A stretch of 64,000 nucleotides of DNA from Bacteroidales bacterium UBA5833 (lineage in GTDB: Bacteria > Bacteroidota > Bacteroidia > Bacteroidales > Lentimicrobiaceae): NCBI GenBank assembly GCA_002433025.1, contig DJGZ01000080.1:48923-112922 (forward strand). The letters are read 5' to 3'. The notes under the pieces were generated by a model. The model had not been told where the DNA came from, searched no databases, and saw only the letters and a list, made by a program, of their open reading frames with translations. Below are positions 16,237-25,077 of the stretch, in pieces. The position numbers were made by a program, and so were the translations under genes. Positions within the stretch are counted from its first letter, which is position 1. Each line of letters begins with the position of its first letter.

Positions 16237-17256
16237 TTACCTGGCATTATTATCTTCAAACAGCTTTTCGAGTCCGGGACTGGTCCAGTGCTGGTTGTTG
16301 CCTTGCGCGTCGCTGAAGATGAAGTGTGCTTCCAGGTCAGGATGCTTACTGAGAAAATCCTTTGACTTTTCAACACCCATCACCATAAATGCCGTTGCAT
16401 AGGCATCTGCGGTAATGCAGTCATCTGCCAGTACCGAAACACTCAGCAGTGTATGCGTAACGGGATACCCTGTTTTCGGGTCGATGGTATGAGAATATTT
16501 CACGCCATCTTTCACAAAATATCTCCGGTAGTTTCCTGAAGAAGCCAACGCTTTATCTTTCAGATTTACCACCACGTCAACGGTGCGGGTTTCATCGCCT
16601 TCGCCGGCGGGTTTCTCGATGCCGACCCGCCATAATTTACCGCCTGGCTTCGCTCCCCTGGCAAGCACCTCGCCGCCCACATCGATCAGATAGTTTTTTA
16701 TACCTTCTGTTTCAAGCATTTTTCCGATCAGGTCGGCTGAGTAGCCCTGCGCGATGGCATTATAATCGATCATGATGGCCGGATCAGCTTTGATAAGCCG
16801 GCCGTTTTTCAGGGAGATATTTCTGAAGTTTACCAGGGGCAGTATACTGTCAACCTGCTCGCGGCTGAGTTTCATGGCATCAGTAAATCCGAAGCCCCAG
16901 GCATTGGTCAGCGGCATGGTGGTGATGTCGAATGCACCATCTGTCATTTCAGAGACTTCCTGCGCCTTGTTGAAAACATAAGTGAAGGCATCGTCGGCGA
17001 CCGCTGTTGAATCATTATTGTTGAACCTTGAAATAACAGATTCTTTAAGATAAACCGAGGCTGACATGTCGAATGCCCTGAAGAAACTGTCGATGGCGGG
17101 CTGGAAGTCCCTTCCTTCCTCATCGTAATAGGTGATGGCATAATAGGTTCCCTGTGCCATCCCATTAAGTTTAACTTCCTTGAGATTGTGCATTCTTCCG
17201 CATGAGGCCATTACAACTGACACTGCAATCAGGCTCAAAAATCCGGTTTTTGTCAT
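16237..17256 (-). CDS. apbE: FAD:protein FMN transferase ApbE, lipoprotein
   Basis: A 339-residue periplasmic flavin transferase that attaches FMN from FAD to threonine residues of NqrB and NqrC. The signal sequence ends in a lipobox, VMASC (residues ~15-19), so the protein is anchored as a lipoprotein. Family landmarks: MAQGTYYAITYY, ITTMPLTNAWGFG, DVGGEVLARGAKPGG, ALASSGNYRRYF, SHTIDPKTGYP and the metal-binding CITADAYATAFMVMG region. Full length. It lies downstream of nqrF on the same strand but behind the nqrF terminator, so it probably has its own promoter or depends on read-through. Confidence 0.95.
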   Translation of the reverse strand: MTKTGFLSLIAVSVVMASCGRMHNLKEVKLNGMAQGTYYAITYYDEEGRDFQPAIDSFFRAFDMSASVYLKESVISRFNNNDSTAVADDAFTYVFNKAQEVSEMTDGAFDITTMPLTNAWGFGFTDAMKLSREQVDSILPLVNFRNISLKNGRLIKADPAIMIDYNAIAQGYSADLIGKMLETEGIKNYLIDVGGEVLARGAKPGGKLWRVGIEKPAGEGDETRTVDVVVNLKDKALASSGNYRRYFVKDGVKYSHTIDPKTGYPVTHTLLSVSVLADDCITADAYATAFMVMGVEKSKDFLSKHPDLEAHFIFSDAQGNNQHWTSPGLEKLFEDNNAR

Positions 17257-17303
17257 CTGGTTTGTTTTGGTTGTGCGAAATTAGAAAAATTATGCCGGTT
17301 GTC

Positions 17304-17335
17304 ACAAAAAAAGCCCTGAACCGGTTTCAGGGCTT
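17304..17335 (-). terminator. Rho-independent terminator after nqrF
   Basis: On the minus strand, AAGCCCTGAA / TTCAGGGCTT form a 10-bp stem with a CCGG-type loop followed by a run of seven T. It sits 20 bp after the nqrF stop and before the apbE start. Confidence 0.88.
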
Positions 17336-17354
17336 TCGAAGAGCCAGGAGTCTG

Positions 17355-18599
17355 TTATCCTCCGAAATCGTCAAATGCAATGTTTTCCTTTGGCACGCCG
17401 AGGTTATCAAGCATTTTAAATACGGCTGAGTTCATCATGGGCGGGCCGCAGAGGTAGAATTCAATCTCCTCAGGTTCAGGATGTTTGCTGAGATAATTGT
17501 CGAGTACTACCTGATGGATAAATCCGGTATATCCGTTCCAGTTGTCTTCCGGCAAAGGTTCCGAAAGGGCGATGTTGAACTTGAAATTCGGAAAATCCTT
17601 TTCAATCGCCTTGAATTCATCATCATAGAAGACTTCGCGCAACGAGCGTGCTCCATACCAATAGGTCACTTTCCTGTTTGTTTTTTCGGTGTGGAACATA
17701 TGGAAAATCTGGCTTCTGAGCGGGGCCATACCTGCACCTCCGCCGATGTAAAGCATCTCCTTGTCGGTGTGCTTGATGTGGAATTCACCATAAGGGCCGG
17801 AAACCATTACTTTGTCGCCCGGTTTGCGGGAGAAGATGTAGGATGAACAGATTCCGGGGTTGACGTTCATAAACTGATTTTTGGCCCTGTCCCAGGGTGG
17901 GGTGGCAATACGGATGTTAAGCATCACAATGTTCCCCTCGGCCGGGTGGTTGGCCATGGAGTATGCCCTGAAAATAGGTTCTGGATTTTTCATTTTAAGA
18001 TCCCATATTTTCAGTTTATCCCAGTCTTCGCGGAATTTATCCTCAACGATGATATCCTTGAAATCGACCTCACACTTGGGTACGTCAATCTGGATGTAAC
18101 CTCCTGACTGAAAATCGAGGGTTTCGCCTTCAGGCAGCCTGACAACGAATTCTTTGATGAAAGTAGCTACATTGCGGTTGCTGACCACTTCGCATTCCCA
18201 TTTTTTAATTCCGAAGATTTCTTTGGGGATACCGATTTTCAGGTCGCCGCGCACCTTCACCTGACAGCCGAGCCTCCAGTTGTTTTGTTGCTCTTTGCGG
18301 GTAAAATAGCCCTTTTCGGTTGGCAGGATATCGCCGGCGCCTTCAAATACCTGGCATTTACACATGGCGCAGGTTCCGCCGCCCCCACACGCTGACGGCA
18401 AAAAGATTTTCTGTGCCGAGAGGGTACTCAGCAGTGATGATCCCGGATCTGCTTCGATCTCGGTTTCATCATTGATGGTAATTTTTACTTTTCCCGGAGG
18501 TGTGAGTTTTGCACGTACATAAAGCAGCACACCGACCAGAAGCAGGATTATGGTGAGGAAAACCACAATGCTTATCAATACAATAATTCCGGTTCCCAT
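17355..18599 (-). CDS. nqrF: Na+-NQR subunit F (NADH dehydrogenase, [2Fe-2S] and FAD)
   Basis: A 414-residue electron-input subunit of the Na+-translocating NADH:quinone oxidoreductase. One N-terminal membrane helix (residues ~4-28) is followed by a ferredoxin-type [2Fe-2S] domain (SACGGGGTCAMCKC, later LGCQV), an FAD-binding beta-barrel with the RAYSMAN motif, and an NADH-binding domain with LYIGGGAGMAPLRSQ and the terminal YLCGPPMMNSAV. It oxidises cytoplasmic NADH and passes electrons to the NqrD/E iron centre. Last gene of the nqr operon, 42 bp after nqrE and ending at a terminator. Confidence 0.97.
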   Translation of the reverse strand: MGTGIIVLISIVVFLTIILLLVGVLLYVRAKLTPPGKVKITINDETEIEADPGSSLLSTLSAQKIFLPSACGGGGTCAMCKCQVFEGAGDILPTEKGYFTRKEQQNNWRLGCQVKVRGDLKIGIPKEIFGIKKWECEVVSNRNVATFIKEFVVRLPEGETLDFQSGGYIQIDVPKCEVDFKDIIVEDKFREDWDKLKIWDLKMKNPEPIFRAYSMANHPAEGNIVMLNIRIATPPWDRAKNQFMNVNPGICSSYIFSRKPGDKVMVSGPYGEFHIKHTDKEMLYIGGGAGMAPLRSQIFHMFHTEKTNRKVTYWYGARSLREVFYDDEFKAIEKDFPNFKFNIALSEPLPEDNWNGYTGFIHQVVLDNYLSKHPEPEEIEFYLCGPPMMNSAVFKMLDNLGVPKENIAFDDFGG

Positions 18600-18641
18600 G
18601 GCAGTATTTTTCTCTGTTTAATAAAATTTTCCTGATTAATC

Positions 18642-19259
18642 TTAGAGTTTGATGCCCATAAAGCTCATAAAGGCAATGCCCATCAAACCTGTGATGATAA
18701 AGGTAATGCCCAGGCCCCTGAGTGGCTTGGGTACATTGGAATACCGTATTTTTTCCCGGATAGCTGCAATGGCCACGATGGCAAGAAACCAGCCGATTCC
18801 GCTTCCGAGTCCGAATGCCGTGGCTTCGGCGATGGATCCGTAATCCCGCTCCTGCATAAAGAGTGAGCCTCCGAGTATGGCGCAGTTTACAGCGATAAGC
18901 GGCAGAAAGATACCGAGTGACGCATAAAGGGTAGGGGAGAACTTCTCGATTACCATCTCTACCAGCTGAACCATTGAGGCGATTACCGCGATGAACATGA
19001 TGAAACTGAGAAAGTTGAGGTCGACATTGGCAAACTCGCCGCCCAGCCACGAAAGGGCTCCCTTGCGGAGAAGATAGTTGTTGATCAGGTAATCGACCGG
19101 CACGGTGATGCCCAGTACAAAGATTACTGCAATCCCCAGTCCGACAGAAGTTTTTACCGTTTTTGATACAGCCAGGTATGAGCACATCCCCAGGAAGTAT
19201 GCAAAAATCATGTTGTCAATAAAAATTGACTTTACAAATATATTTATCAGATTTTCCAT
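18642..19259 (-). CDS. nqrE: Na+-NQR subunit E
   Basis: A 205-residue inner-membrane subunit with six predicted transmembrane helices. NIFVKSIFIDNMIFAYFLGM at the N-terminus and VNCAILGGSLFM in the middle are NqrE/RnfA signatures; the Cys in VNCAILGG is one of the ligands of the iron centre shared with NqrD. Located 26 bp downstream of nqrD. Confidence 0.97.
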   Translation of the reverse strand: MENLINIFVKSIFIDNMIFAYFLGMCSYLAVSKTVKTSVGLGIAVIFVLGITVPVDYLINNYLLRKGALSWLGGEFANVDLNFLSFIMFIAVIASMVQLVEMVIEKFSPTLYASLGIFLPLIAVNCAILGGSLFMQERDYGSIAEATAFGLGSGIGWFLAIVAIAAIREKIRYSNVPKPLRGLGITFIITGLMGIAFMSFMGIKL

Positions 19260-19285
19260 AATCAGTCTGTGTATTGGGTGATTGA

Positions 19286-19942
19286 CTAATTTTCTTCCTG
19301 CAGGTCAGGGTTTTTTGCGCGCTGTACCCAGATAATAATACCGACTACGATGAGGGCCATAGGAGGTAAGATCATCAGGCCATTGTTGACATATCCGAGC
19401 TCATAAAAAGCCTTCGGCATTACATGATAACCCCAGATGGTACCCGAACCCAGCAATTCGCGGAAGAAAGCCACGATGATCAGAATAATTCCATATCCTA
19501 CGCCATTTCCCACGCCATCCACAAAGGAAGGCCAGGGTTTGTTGGCCATGGCAAATGCTTCGAGGCGTCCCATAATGATGCAGTTTGTGATGATGAGCCC
19601 TACGAACACGGAAAGCTGTTTGCTGACATCATAAACATAAGCCTTGAGTATCTGGTCGACCAGAATTACCAGCGCCGCGATTACAGTCAGCTGAACAATA
19701 ATCCTGATTCTTGGCGGAATGGTGTTGCGCAGCAACGAAATGGACAGGTTTGAAATGGCTGTGACCGCTGTAACTGAAAGCGCCATCACAAATGCAGGTT
19801 CAAGCTTAACCGTAACAGCAAGTGCTGAACAGATGCCAAGTACCTGTACGGTGATGGGGTTATCTTTATTGAGCGGGCCCAGCAGCAACTTCTTGATTTT
19901 AGCTGAGAACATGGGTTCTCTCTCAGTTTTCGCAGTACTCAT
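19286..19942 (-). CDS. nqrD: Na+-NQR subunit D
   Basis: A 218-residue six-helix membrane subunit paralogous to NqrE. The ITNCIIMGRLEAFAM motif carries the conserved Cys that ligates the [2Fe-2S] centre with NqrE; NPITVQVLGICSALAVT near the N-terminus holds a second conserved Cys. Its start overlaps the nqrC stop by 4 bp (ATGA), implying translational coupling. Confidence 0.97.
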   Translation of the reverse strand: MSTAKTEREPMFSAKIKKLLLGPLNKDNPITVQVLGICSALAVTVKLEPAFVMALSVTAVTAISNLSISLLRNTIPPRIRIIVQLTVIAALVILVDQILKAYVYDVSKQLSVFVGLIITNCIIMGRLEAFAMANKPWPSFVDGVGNGVGYGIILIIVAFFRELLGSGTIWGYHVMPKAFYELGYVNNGLMILPPMALIVVGIIIWVQRAKNPDLQEEN

Positions 19943-20700
19943 AAGGCTTTCTGATTTTTAAAATAGGTAACGTAATTTTCGAGGCAACTATTAAGCATGT
20001 CCGATACACCATTGCTGGTGATCGTTCCTCCGGAGATTGCATCCACACCATGGGCGGGATCGATGCTTGAATTTGCAACGCCTCCCTTCACCACCTTTAT
20101 GGAAGTGAAGTTGCCATTGGCATCGAACAGGGTTTTTGCCGGGAATTGGGCAGTAAAGATGTCTGTGGCGATTTCAGCACCGAGGCCGGGCGTCTCTCCT
20201 TTATGCCCGAAAGTGACACCTTCAACCGTATTAAAGTCCCCTTTTAATGCAATGTTCCCCCATATGGGGCCCCAGAGGCCTACGCCATACAGGGGTATAA
20301 TATAAATGTCTTCATTGTCCTTACGGCAGACGAATATCGGGAAGACCGGCTCCTGGGCCTGTTTGCCCTGAGCCAGCTGCTGTTTGGCTTTGAGTTCGGA
20401 TTTAACATCTACAAGAAAAGCCCTGCGGTCGCCTTTCTCAAATTTTCCGCCGGCATAAACGCCAACCTCTTCTCCTGCAGCATTGATGACAATCTCTTTG
20501 ATAATGTGCTTGTCATAAAGTTGTTCGGCATCCGAAGTGGTTGACGCTATGTGGGCTGAGCGCAGAATATCCTGGATCTTTTCGATCTTGACATTCCTTT
20601 CCTGTGCCGGTTGCAGCAGGAGTGCGGCGGCCGAAAGCAAAGCTGCTACCAGGATGACCATGATAGAAGCGTATCTGAATATATAACCGTTACTGTACAT
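19939..20700 (-). CDS. nqrC: Na+-NQR subunit C (covalent FMN)
   Basis: A 253-residue subunit with an N-terminal membrane anchor (residues ~10-29) and a periplasmic FMN-binding domain (GLWGPIWGNIAL, ETPGLGAEI). The flavinylation site reads AISGGTITSNGV: the usual motif in NqrC is SGAT, so the Ala is replaced by Gly here while the acceptor Thr (about residue 226) is kept. It would be modified by the ApbE encoded nearby. Overlaps nqrD by 4 bp. Confidence 0.96.
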   Translation of the reverse strand: MYSNGYIFRYASIMVILVAALLSAAALLLQPAQERNVKIEKIQDILRSAHIASTTSDAEQLYDKHIIKEIVINAAGEEVGVYAGGKFEKGDRRAFLVDVKSELKAKQQLAQGKQAQEPVFPIFVCRKDNEDIYIIPLYGVGLWGPIWGNIALKGDFNTVEGVTFGHKGETPGLGAEIATDIFTAQFPAKTLFDANGNFTSIKVVKGGVANSSIDPAHGVDAISGGTITSNGVSDMLNSCLENYVTYFKNQKAL

Positions 20701-20732
20701 GATTACAATGTGTTTTAATATTAGGTTGAGAT

Positions 20733-21890
20733 TCAGGCTTTGGCAGGTTTCATGCGTTTCAGCCTGCGTTTGATGTTCGCTTCAACAACATAATGGTCTA
20801 TCAGCGGAGCAAATACATTCATAAGCAGGATGGCAAGCATCATGCCTTCGGGATAAGCCGGATTGAGCACACGGATAAGTACGGCCATCACACCGATTAG
20901 GAAACCGTAAATGAGTTTACCCTTGTTGGTCTGGGATGCGGTGACCGGGTCGGTGGCCATAAACACCATTCCGAATGCGAAGCCACCCATCACAAGATGA
21001 TAGTAAAAGGGGACATCCATATAAGCATTTACTGAAGCAAGGTTCAGCAGCCCGCCCATAAAGATGCCTCCCAGCGCGACGGAAACCATGATTCTCAGAC
21101 TTCCTACACCGGTAAATACCAGAATTGCGGCACCAATCAGAATGGCAAGTGTGGAGGTTTCCCCGATGGAGCCCGGTATGGTCCCCATAAACATTTCCAT
21201 AAAGTTGTGGGTAAAATTCACCGTTTCAGCGCTGATTCCTGCGGCAGCTTCAGCCAGCGGAGTGGCGCCTGAGAAAGCATCAGCCTTTTCAGCAATCCAC
21301 ACTTTATCGCCTGAAATCTGGGCGGGGTAAGCAAAAAACAGAAATGCACGCGCCGTAAGGGCCGGGTTGAGGATGTTCATGCCAGTTCCGCCGAAAACTT
21401 CTTTACCGATGATAACGGCAAAGGCTGTGGCGAGAGAAACCATCCAAAGGGGAATATCCGGCGGAACTACCAGCGGAATAAGCATCCCTGATACCAGAAA
21501 TCCTTCATTCACCTCGTGATGCCTGATCTGCGCGAAAGCAAATTCAATGGCAAGCCCGGTAACATAGGAAACAACAATGATGGGCAATACTTTCCAGAGG
21601 CCGTAAAGGACTTTATCCCAGAATGCAACAGTTTCGCCATGTGAAAGAAAATGCTGGTGTCCAACGTTCCAGATGCCGAAGAGCAGGGCCGGAATCAACG
21701 CGATGACCACAAGACTCATTGTACGCTTCATATCAATGCTGTCGCGGATATGACTGCCATGTGAAGTTGTTTTGTCGGGGACAAAGAGGAAAGTTTCAAA
21801 AGCATCAAAGGTAGAGTGAAGCTTCTCGAACTTTCCGCCCTTTTGAAACTGGGGCTTGATTTTGTCCAGTTGTTTTCTGAGCGCTTTCAT
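20733..21890 (-). CDS. nqrB: Na+-NQR subunit B (covalent FMN, riboflavin, quinone site)
   Basis: A 385-residue, roughly ten-helix membrane subunit that forms the Na+ channel and quinone-reducing site. The ApbE flavinylation motif AFSGATPLAEA is intact near residue 230. Other landmarks are EVFGGTGMNILNPALTARAF and MATDPVTASQTNKGK. The N-terminus (KALRKQLDKIKPQFQKGGKF) is the usual cytoplasmic arm. Lies 32 bp before nqrC. Confidence 0.97.
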   Translation of the reverse strand: MKALRKQLDKIKPQFQKGGKFEKLHSTFDAFETFLFVPDKTTSHGSHIRDSIDMKRTMSLVVIALIPALLFGIWNVGHQHFLSHGETVAFWDKVLYGLWKVLPIIVVSYVTGLAIEFAFAQIRHHEVNEGFLVSGMLIPLVVPPDIPLWMVSLATAFAVIIGKEVFGGTGMNILNPALTARAFLFFAYPAQISGDKVWIAEKADAFSGATPLAEAAAGISAETVNFTHNFMEMFMGTIPGSIGETSTLAILIGAAILVFTGVGSLRIMVSVALGGIFMGGLLNLASVNAYMDVPFYYHLVMGGFAFGMVFMATDPVTASQTNKGKLIYGFLIGVMAVLIRVLNPAYPEGMMLAILLMNVFAPLIDHYVVEANIKRRLKRMKPAKA

Positions 21891-21946
21891 TCAGTAACGT
21901 ATTGATTTTTAATTTTCTGTTTGTTTCGTGTCATTGAATCCCCTGC

Positions 21947-23293
21947 TTAGCTCATCTCCTTGCGCATAATTTCAAGGCCTTTCCGGATGATGGTCTGTAT
22001 CTCGGTTTTTGAAGTGTCCATAAATTCGCACAAAGCAAAGTCTTCGGGCTCAACTTCATAAATTCCAAGGTTTTCCATCAGGTCAATGTCCTCGGTTAGA
22101 ATGGCTTTGATCAGCTGCAGCGGATAAATATCCATCGGCAGCACCTTTTCAAACTGACCTGTCATCACATAGGCCCGTTCACCTCCATGCAGGTTGGTGT
22201 CCAGTCTGTATTCCTTTGAGGGATTTATCCAGGAGAAAAATGCCCTGGAGGTGCTGAATTTTCCGAAACCGGGAAGTGCCCAGCCCAGGAATTCATGATA
22301 ATTGCCTTCAGGAATCACCGTGATCAATGAATCATAGAATCCCAGGAAATTATCAGGTCTGATTTGCTTGCCGGTAAGTACATTTCCTGATATAAACCTA
22401 ACGTTTTCATTATTCACATTGTCTTTGACCATTGCGCCGATGGAAGCGCCCCGCCTGGTTTTGTAGTACTGCGGACGGGTAACTTCTGACCCTGCAAGCG
22501 CGGCAATCGTTGTTGAATCATAAATACCTTCACTGAAAAGGCGCCCGATGGTAATCACATCCTGAACGCCGGCAAACCATACAACATCGCCCTTGTTGAT
22601 GGGATCAATGTGATGAATCTGAATTCCTATATTGCCTGCGGGGTGCGGGCCTGAAAAAATATTGATGGTTACATTGCGCGCTCCGAGGAATTCTTTTGCC
22701 TTTGTCTCCTTGCTGACATTCAGGTTAACCTTGCCATCACTCAACTTCGAAAGCACATCGAGACCTGTCTGAAAATACTCTCCCTGACCGTTTACGACGA
22801 AATCGTAATCAGGCGCGAGCGGGGCTGTATCGAACGCGGAAATATGCACCGCTTTGGGGGTATGCTCCGGATTGGCAATCACAGCATAAGGCCGCTGACG
22901 GATGACGGTCCAGACGCCGCTTTGAAGCAGTTTTTCAGCAATCTCCTTTTTGGTCAGAGAAGCAGGATCAGCCTTCCCGAAATCGATGGCTTCGTTTTTC
23001 CCGTCTGATTCAATCCGGACTTCAAGCAGCAAACGCTTATCTCCACGTTTAATCTCTGTGATCGTCCCGCTGACGGGTGAGGTAAAAACAATATTCTCCC
23101 GGTACTTATCAATAAACAGCGGGGAACCGGCTTTTACTGCATCTCCTTCCTTTACCTGCAAACGCGGAAAAACACCTGTAAAGTCGGTCGGCTTGATGGC
23201 AAACTGCTGTGAAGATAATCCGGTAATCTTTTTTTCGGCTGAACCTTTTAGCCTGATGTTTAGCCCTTTGGTAAGTTTAATGGTCTTCGGCAT
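21947..23293 (-). CDS. nqrA: Na+-NQR subunit A
   Basis: A 448-residue peripheral subunit associated with quinone binding. Start MPKTIKLTKGLNIRLKG at 23293 is chosen because it matches the family N-terminus; the frame extends 13 codons further upstream without homology. Conserved blocks include KPTDFTGVFPRLQVKEGD, FSGPHPAGNIGIQIHHIDP and FLGFYDSLITVIPEG. First gene of nqrABCDEF. A -7 element lies 37-44 bp upstream. Confidence 0.97.
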   Translation of the reverse strand: MPKTIKLTKGLNIRLKGSAEKKITGLSSQQFAIKPTDFTGVFPRLQVKEGDAVKAGSPLFIDKYRENIVFTSPVSGTITEIKRGDKRLLLEVRIESDGKNEAIDFGKADPASLTKKEIAEKLLQSGVWTVIRQRPYAVIANPEHTPKAVHISAFDTAPLAPDYDFVVNGQGEYFQTGLDVLSKLSDGKVNLNVSKETKAKEFLGARNVTINIFSGPHPAGNIGIQIHHIDPINKGDVVWFAGVQDVITIGRLFSEGIYDSTTIAALAGSEVTRPQYYKTRRGASIGAMVKDNVNNENVRFISGNVLTGKQIRPDNFLGFYDSLITVIPEGNYHEFLGWALPGFGKFSTSRAFFSWINPSKEYRLDTNLHGGERAYVMTGQFEKVLPMDIYPLQLIKAILTEDIDLMENLGIYEVEPEDFALCEFMDTSKTEIQTIIRKGLEIMRKEMS

Positions 23294-23329
23294 AATGTTG
23301 GAAATTTCAGACTGTCGCTTAAAAAGCGG

Positions 23330-23337
23330 CAAAGGTA
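23330..23337 (-). promoter_or_regulatory. Probable -7 element of the nqr operon
   Basis: TACCTTTG on the minus strand (CAAAGGTA on +), a full match to TAnnTTTG, 37 bp before the nqrA ATG. No TTTG box is visible at the expected distance. Confidence 0.5.
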
Positions 23338-23501
23338 TTGATTAAGTTAGATATTTGCTTTTGTCATTGGGGCTTTTTTTTTGCACTGCCCATTTTCTTA
23401 GCAAAGCTACAGAATAATTCAGGTTTAATCAAAACTAACCCGGCCTGTTTACGTTATTCCGGTACGAAAACTGTTGTGAATCATCCTGAGGTTTTAATCT
23501 A

Positions 23502-23519
23502 TTGTTAATTTTGTAACAA
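23502..23519. promoter_or_regulatory. Rex-type operator between nqrA and the T9SS plug gene
   Basis: TTGTTA-ATTTTG-TAACAA is a perfect 18-bp inverted repeat of the Rex operator type (TTGTTA-N6-TAACAA). Its centre overlaps TAATTTTG (23506-23513), a -7-like element for the + strand gene starting at 23539, so bound Rex would block that promoter. It is ~210 bp upstream of nqrA, beyond that gene's likely promoter. A rex gene is present in this window at 39567. Confidence 0.65.
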
Positions 23520-23538
23520 ATCAATTCTCAAACAACTT

Positions 23539-24945
23539 ATGAATAGCATTGTTCAACCGGTAGTGGCCAAATTCATTGTTTTTCTGTATTTCATTTATAT
23601 ACCGGCTTTTACTTATGCGCAGGCCGGCGAAAAGCAATCCGGGAAAAGCAGCAAAAGGGTAAAGGAAGCTGAAGTTAAACAGTCGAAGGGCAACGACAGT
23701 TACTTCGATTCCGGATTTTTAAGGTATGAGGATTTTATTTACCGCGAGTCACTCAGAACGGTACTCTTTCACCGGGAAGGCTGGGAGTTGACTCCCCCAT
23801 TGATACTTTATAATTCTGATGAAAGGCTGTTACTTTCTTTTGATGATCTGGATGCTGACTATAAAGTCTGGCAATATACGGTAATTCATTGCGATGCTGT
23901 CTGGAAGCCGACCGACTTGTGGCAGAATGAGTATATCGAGGGGTTTACCGAAGATTATATCCGCGATTATAAATATTCATACAACACCCTTCAGGCATTC
24001 ACCCATTACAAACTGACAATTCCTAATGACAACTTCAGGTTTACCTTGCCCGGGAATTATATTCTGAAAGTATATCCGGAAGGTATGCCGGATCAGCCGG
24101 CCATTACCCGGCGGTTTATGGTGGTTGATCCGAAGGTGACCGTAAAAGCCCGGGTTAAGCGTTCCAGTGTGATTGACCAGTACTTTACGCATCAGGAAGT
24201 GCCGTTTTCAATCCTGAATCCAGCTTATCCGATGCCGGAGCCTTATCGAGACCTTAAGGTTGTTATACTGCAGAACAACCGTTGGGATAACGCTATCCGG
24301 GAGCTTGCCCCTATGATGCTTCGTGCGGATGAGCTTGATTATCAGTACACCGATGGCCGCAATTCATTTGAAGCCGGCAATGAATTCCGGTATTTTGATA
24401 TCAAGAGCCTGCGTTATACCTCTGAACGGGTCAGGCAGGTGGAAAACCGCAATGATGGCTATCATGTCACCCTGTTGCCTGACGCGGCCCGCACATTCAA
24501 GCCTTATGTTACCTACTCCGATATTAACGGGCAGCGGCTTATCAAGACAGAAGATGCCCGCGACAGCGATCTCGAGGCTGAATATGTTTGGGTGGATTTT
24601 TTCATTCCCTGGGACGCCCCTATGACTGACGGAGCGCCTTACATCATGGGTGCATTGACCGACTGGCAGTTCAGCGCGGCAGGCAACACCCCCGTGGACA
24701 AAAGCGGCCCCGGAAGGATGAGTTATAATTTTGCACGCCAGGGTTATGAGGCCAGACTTTACCTGAAACAGGGATATTACAACTATTTGTATGCATTTTT
24801 ACCCAACGGGGAATCCAAGGCAGAGCTGGCCAGGCTGGAAGGCAGCCGGTATGAAACCCGCAACAGTTATACGATTCTGGTGTATTACCGTGAACAGGGC
24901 TCGCGTTTCGACAGGCTGATCGCGGCAGAGGTGATTGAGAATTAG
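23539..24945 (+). CDS. T9SS plug protein (DUF5103 family)
   Basis: A 468-residue secreted protein with a signal peptide (residues ~1-29). From about residue 62 it matches the DUF5103 / T9SS-plug N-terminal domain: LRYEDFIYRESLRTVLFHRE, LLLSFDDLDADYKVWQYTVI and HCDAVWKPTDLWQNEYIEGF. Family members include the plug that closes the SprA translocon pore of the type IX system on the periplasmic side. The C-terminal half is beta-sandwich-like (YIMGALTDWQFS, GYYNYLYAFLPNG). Whether this one is the true plug or a paralogue cannot be told from sequence. Its promoter overlaps a Rex-type palindrome. Confidence 0.82.
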   Translation: MNSIVQPVVAKFIVFLYFIYIPAFTYAQAGEKQSGKSSKRVKEAEVKQSKGNDSYFDSGFLRYEDFIYRESLRTVLFHREGWELTPPLILYNSDERLLLSFDDLDADYKVWQYTVIHCDAVWKPTDLWQNEYIEGFTEDYIRDYKYSYNTLQAFTHYKLTIPNDNFRFTLPGNYILKVYPEGMPDQPAITRRFMVVDPKVTVKARVKRSSVIDQYFTHQEVPFSILNPAYPMPEPYRDLKVVILQNNRWDNAIRELAPMMLRADELDYQYTDGRNSFEAGNEFRYFDIKSLRYTSERVRQVENRNDGYHVTLLPDAARTFKPYVTYSDINGQRLIKTEDARDSDLEAEYVWVDFFIPWDAPMTDGAPYIMGALTDWQFSAAGNTPVDKSGPGRMSYNFARQGYEARLYLKQGYYNYLYAFLPNGESKAELARLEGSRYETRNSYTILVYYREQGSRFDRLIAAEVIEN

Positions 24946-25040
24946 GTGTACAACCGGGTGAATCCTGCTCTTCGGCCTGACGGCACCGGGCAATTATTCC
25001 TTTTTCCGCTCCGGTCTGTATGATCTATTATTTTTTCACG

Positions 25041-25048
25041 TAAGTTTG
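25041..25048 (+). promoter_or_regulatory. Possible -7 element of dnaX
   Basis: TAAGTTTG, a match to TAnnTTTG, 30 bp before the dnaX ATG. No clear -33 box at the expected spacing. Confidence 0.4.
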
Positions 25049-25077
25049 ACCTCCCAAAAATCTATTGAGCCATCAGG

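Noticed and set aside
23474..23480. Additional Rex half-site TTGTGAA upstream of the T9SS plug gene
   Set aside because: Only one half of an inverted repeat is present, with no matching second half at the required spacing.
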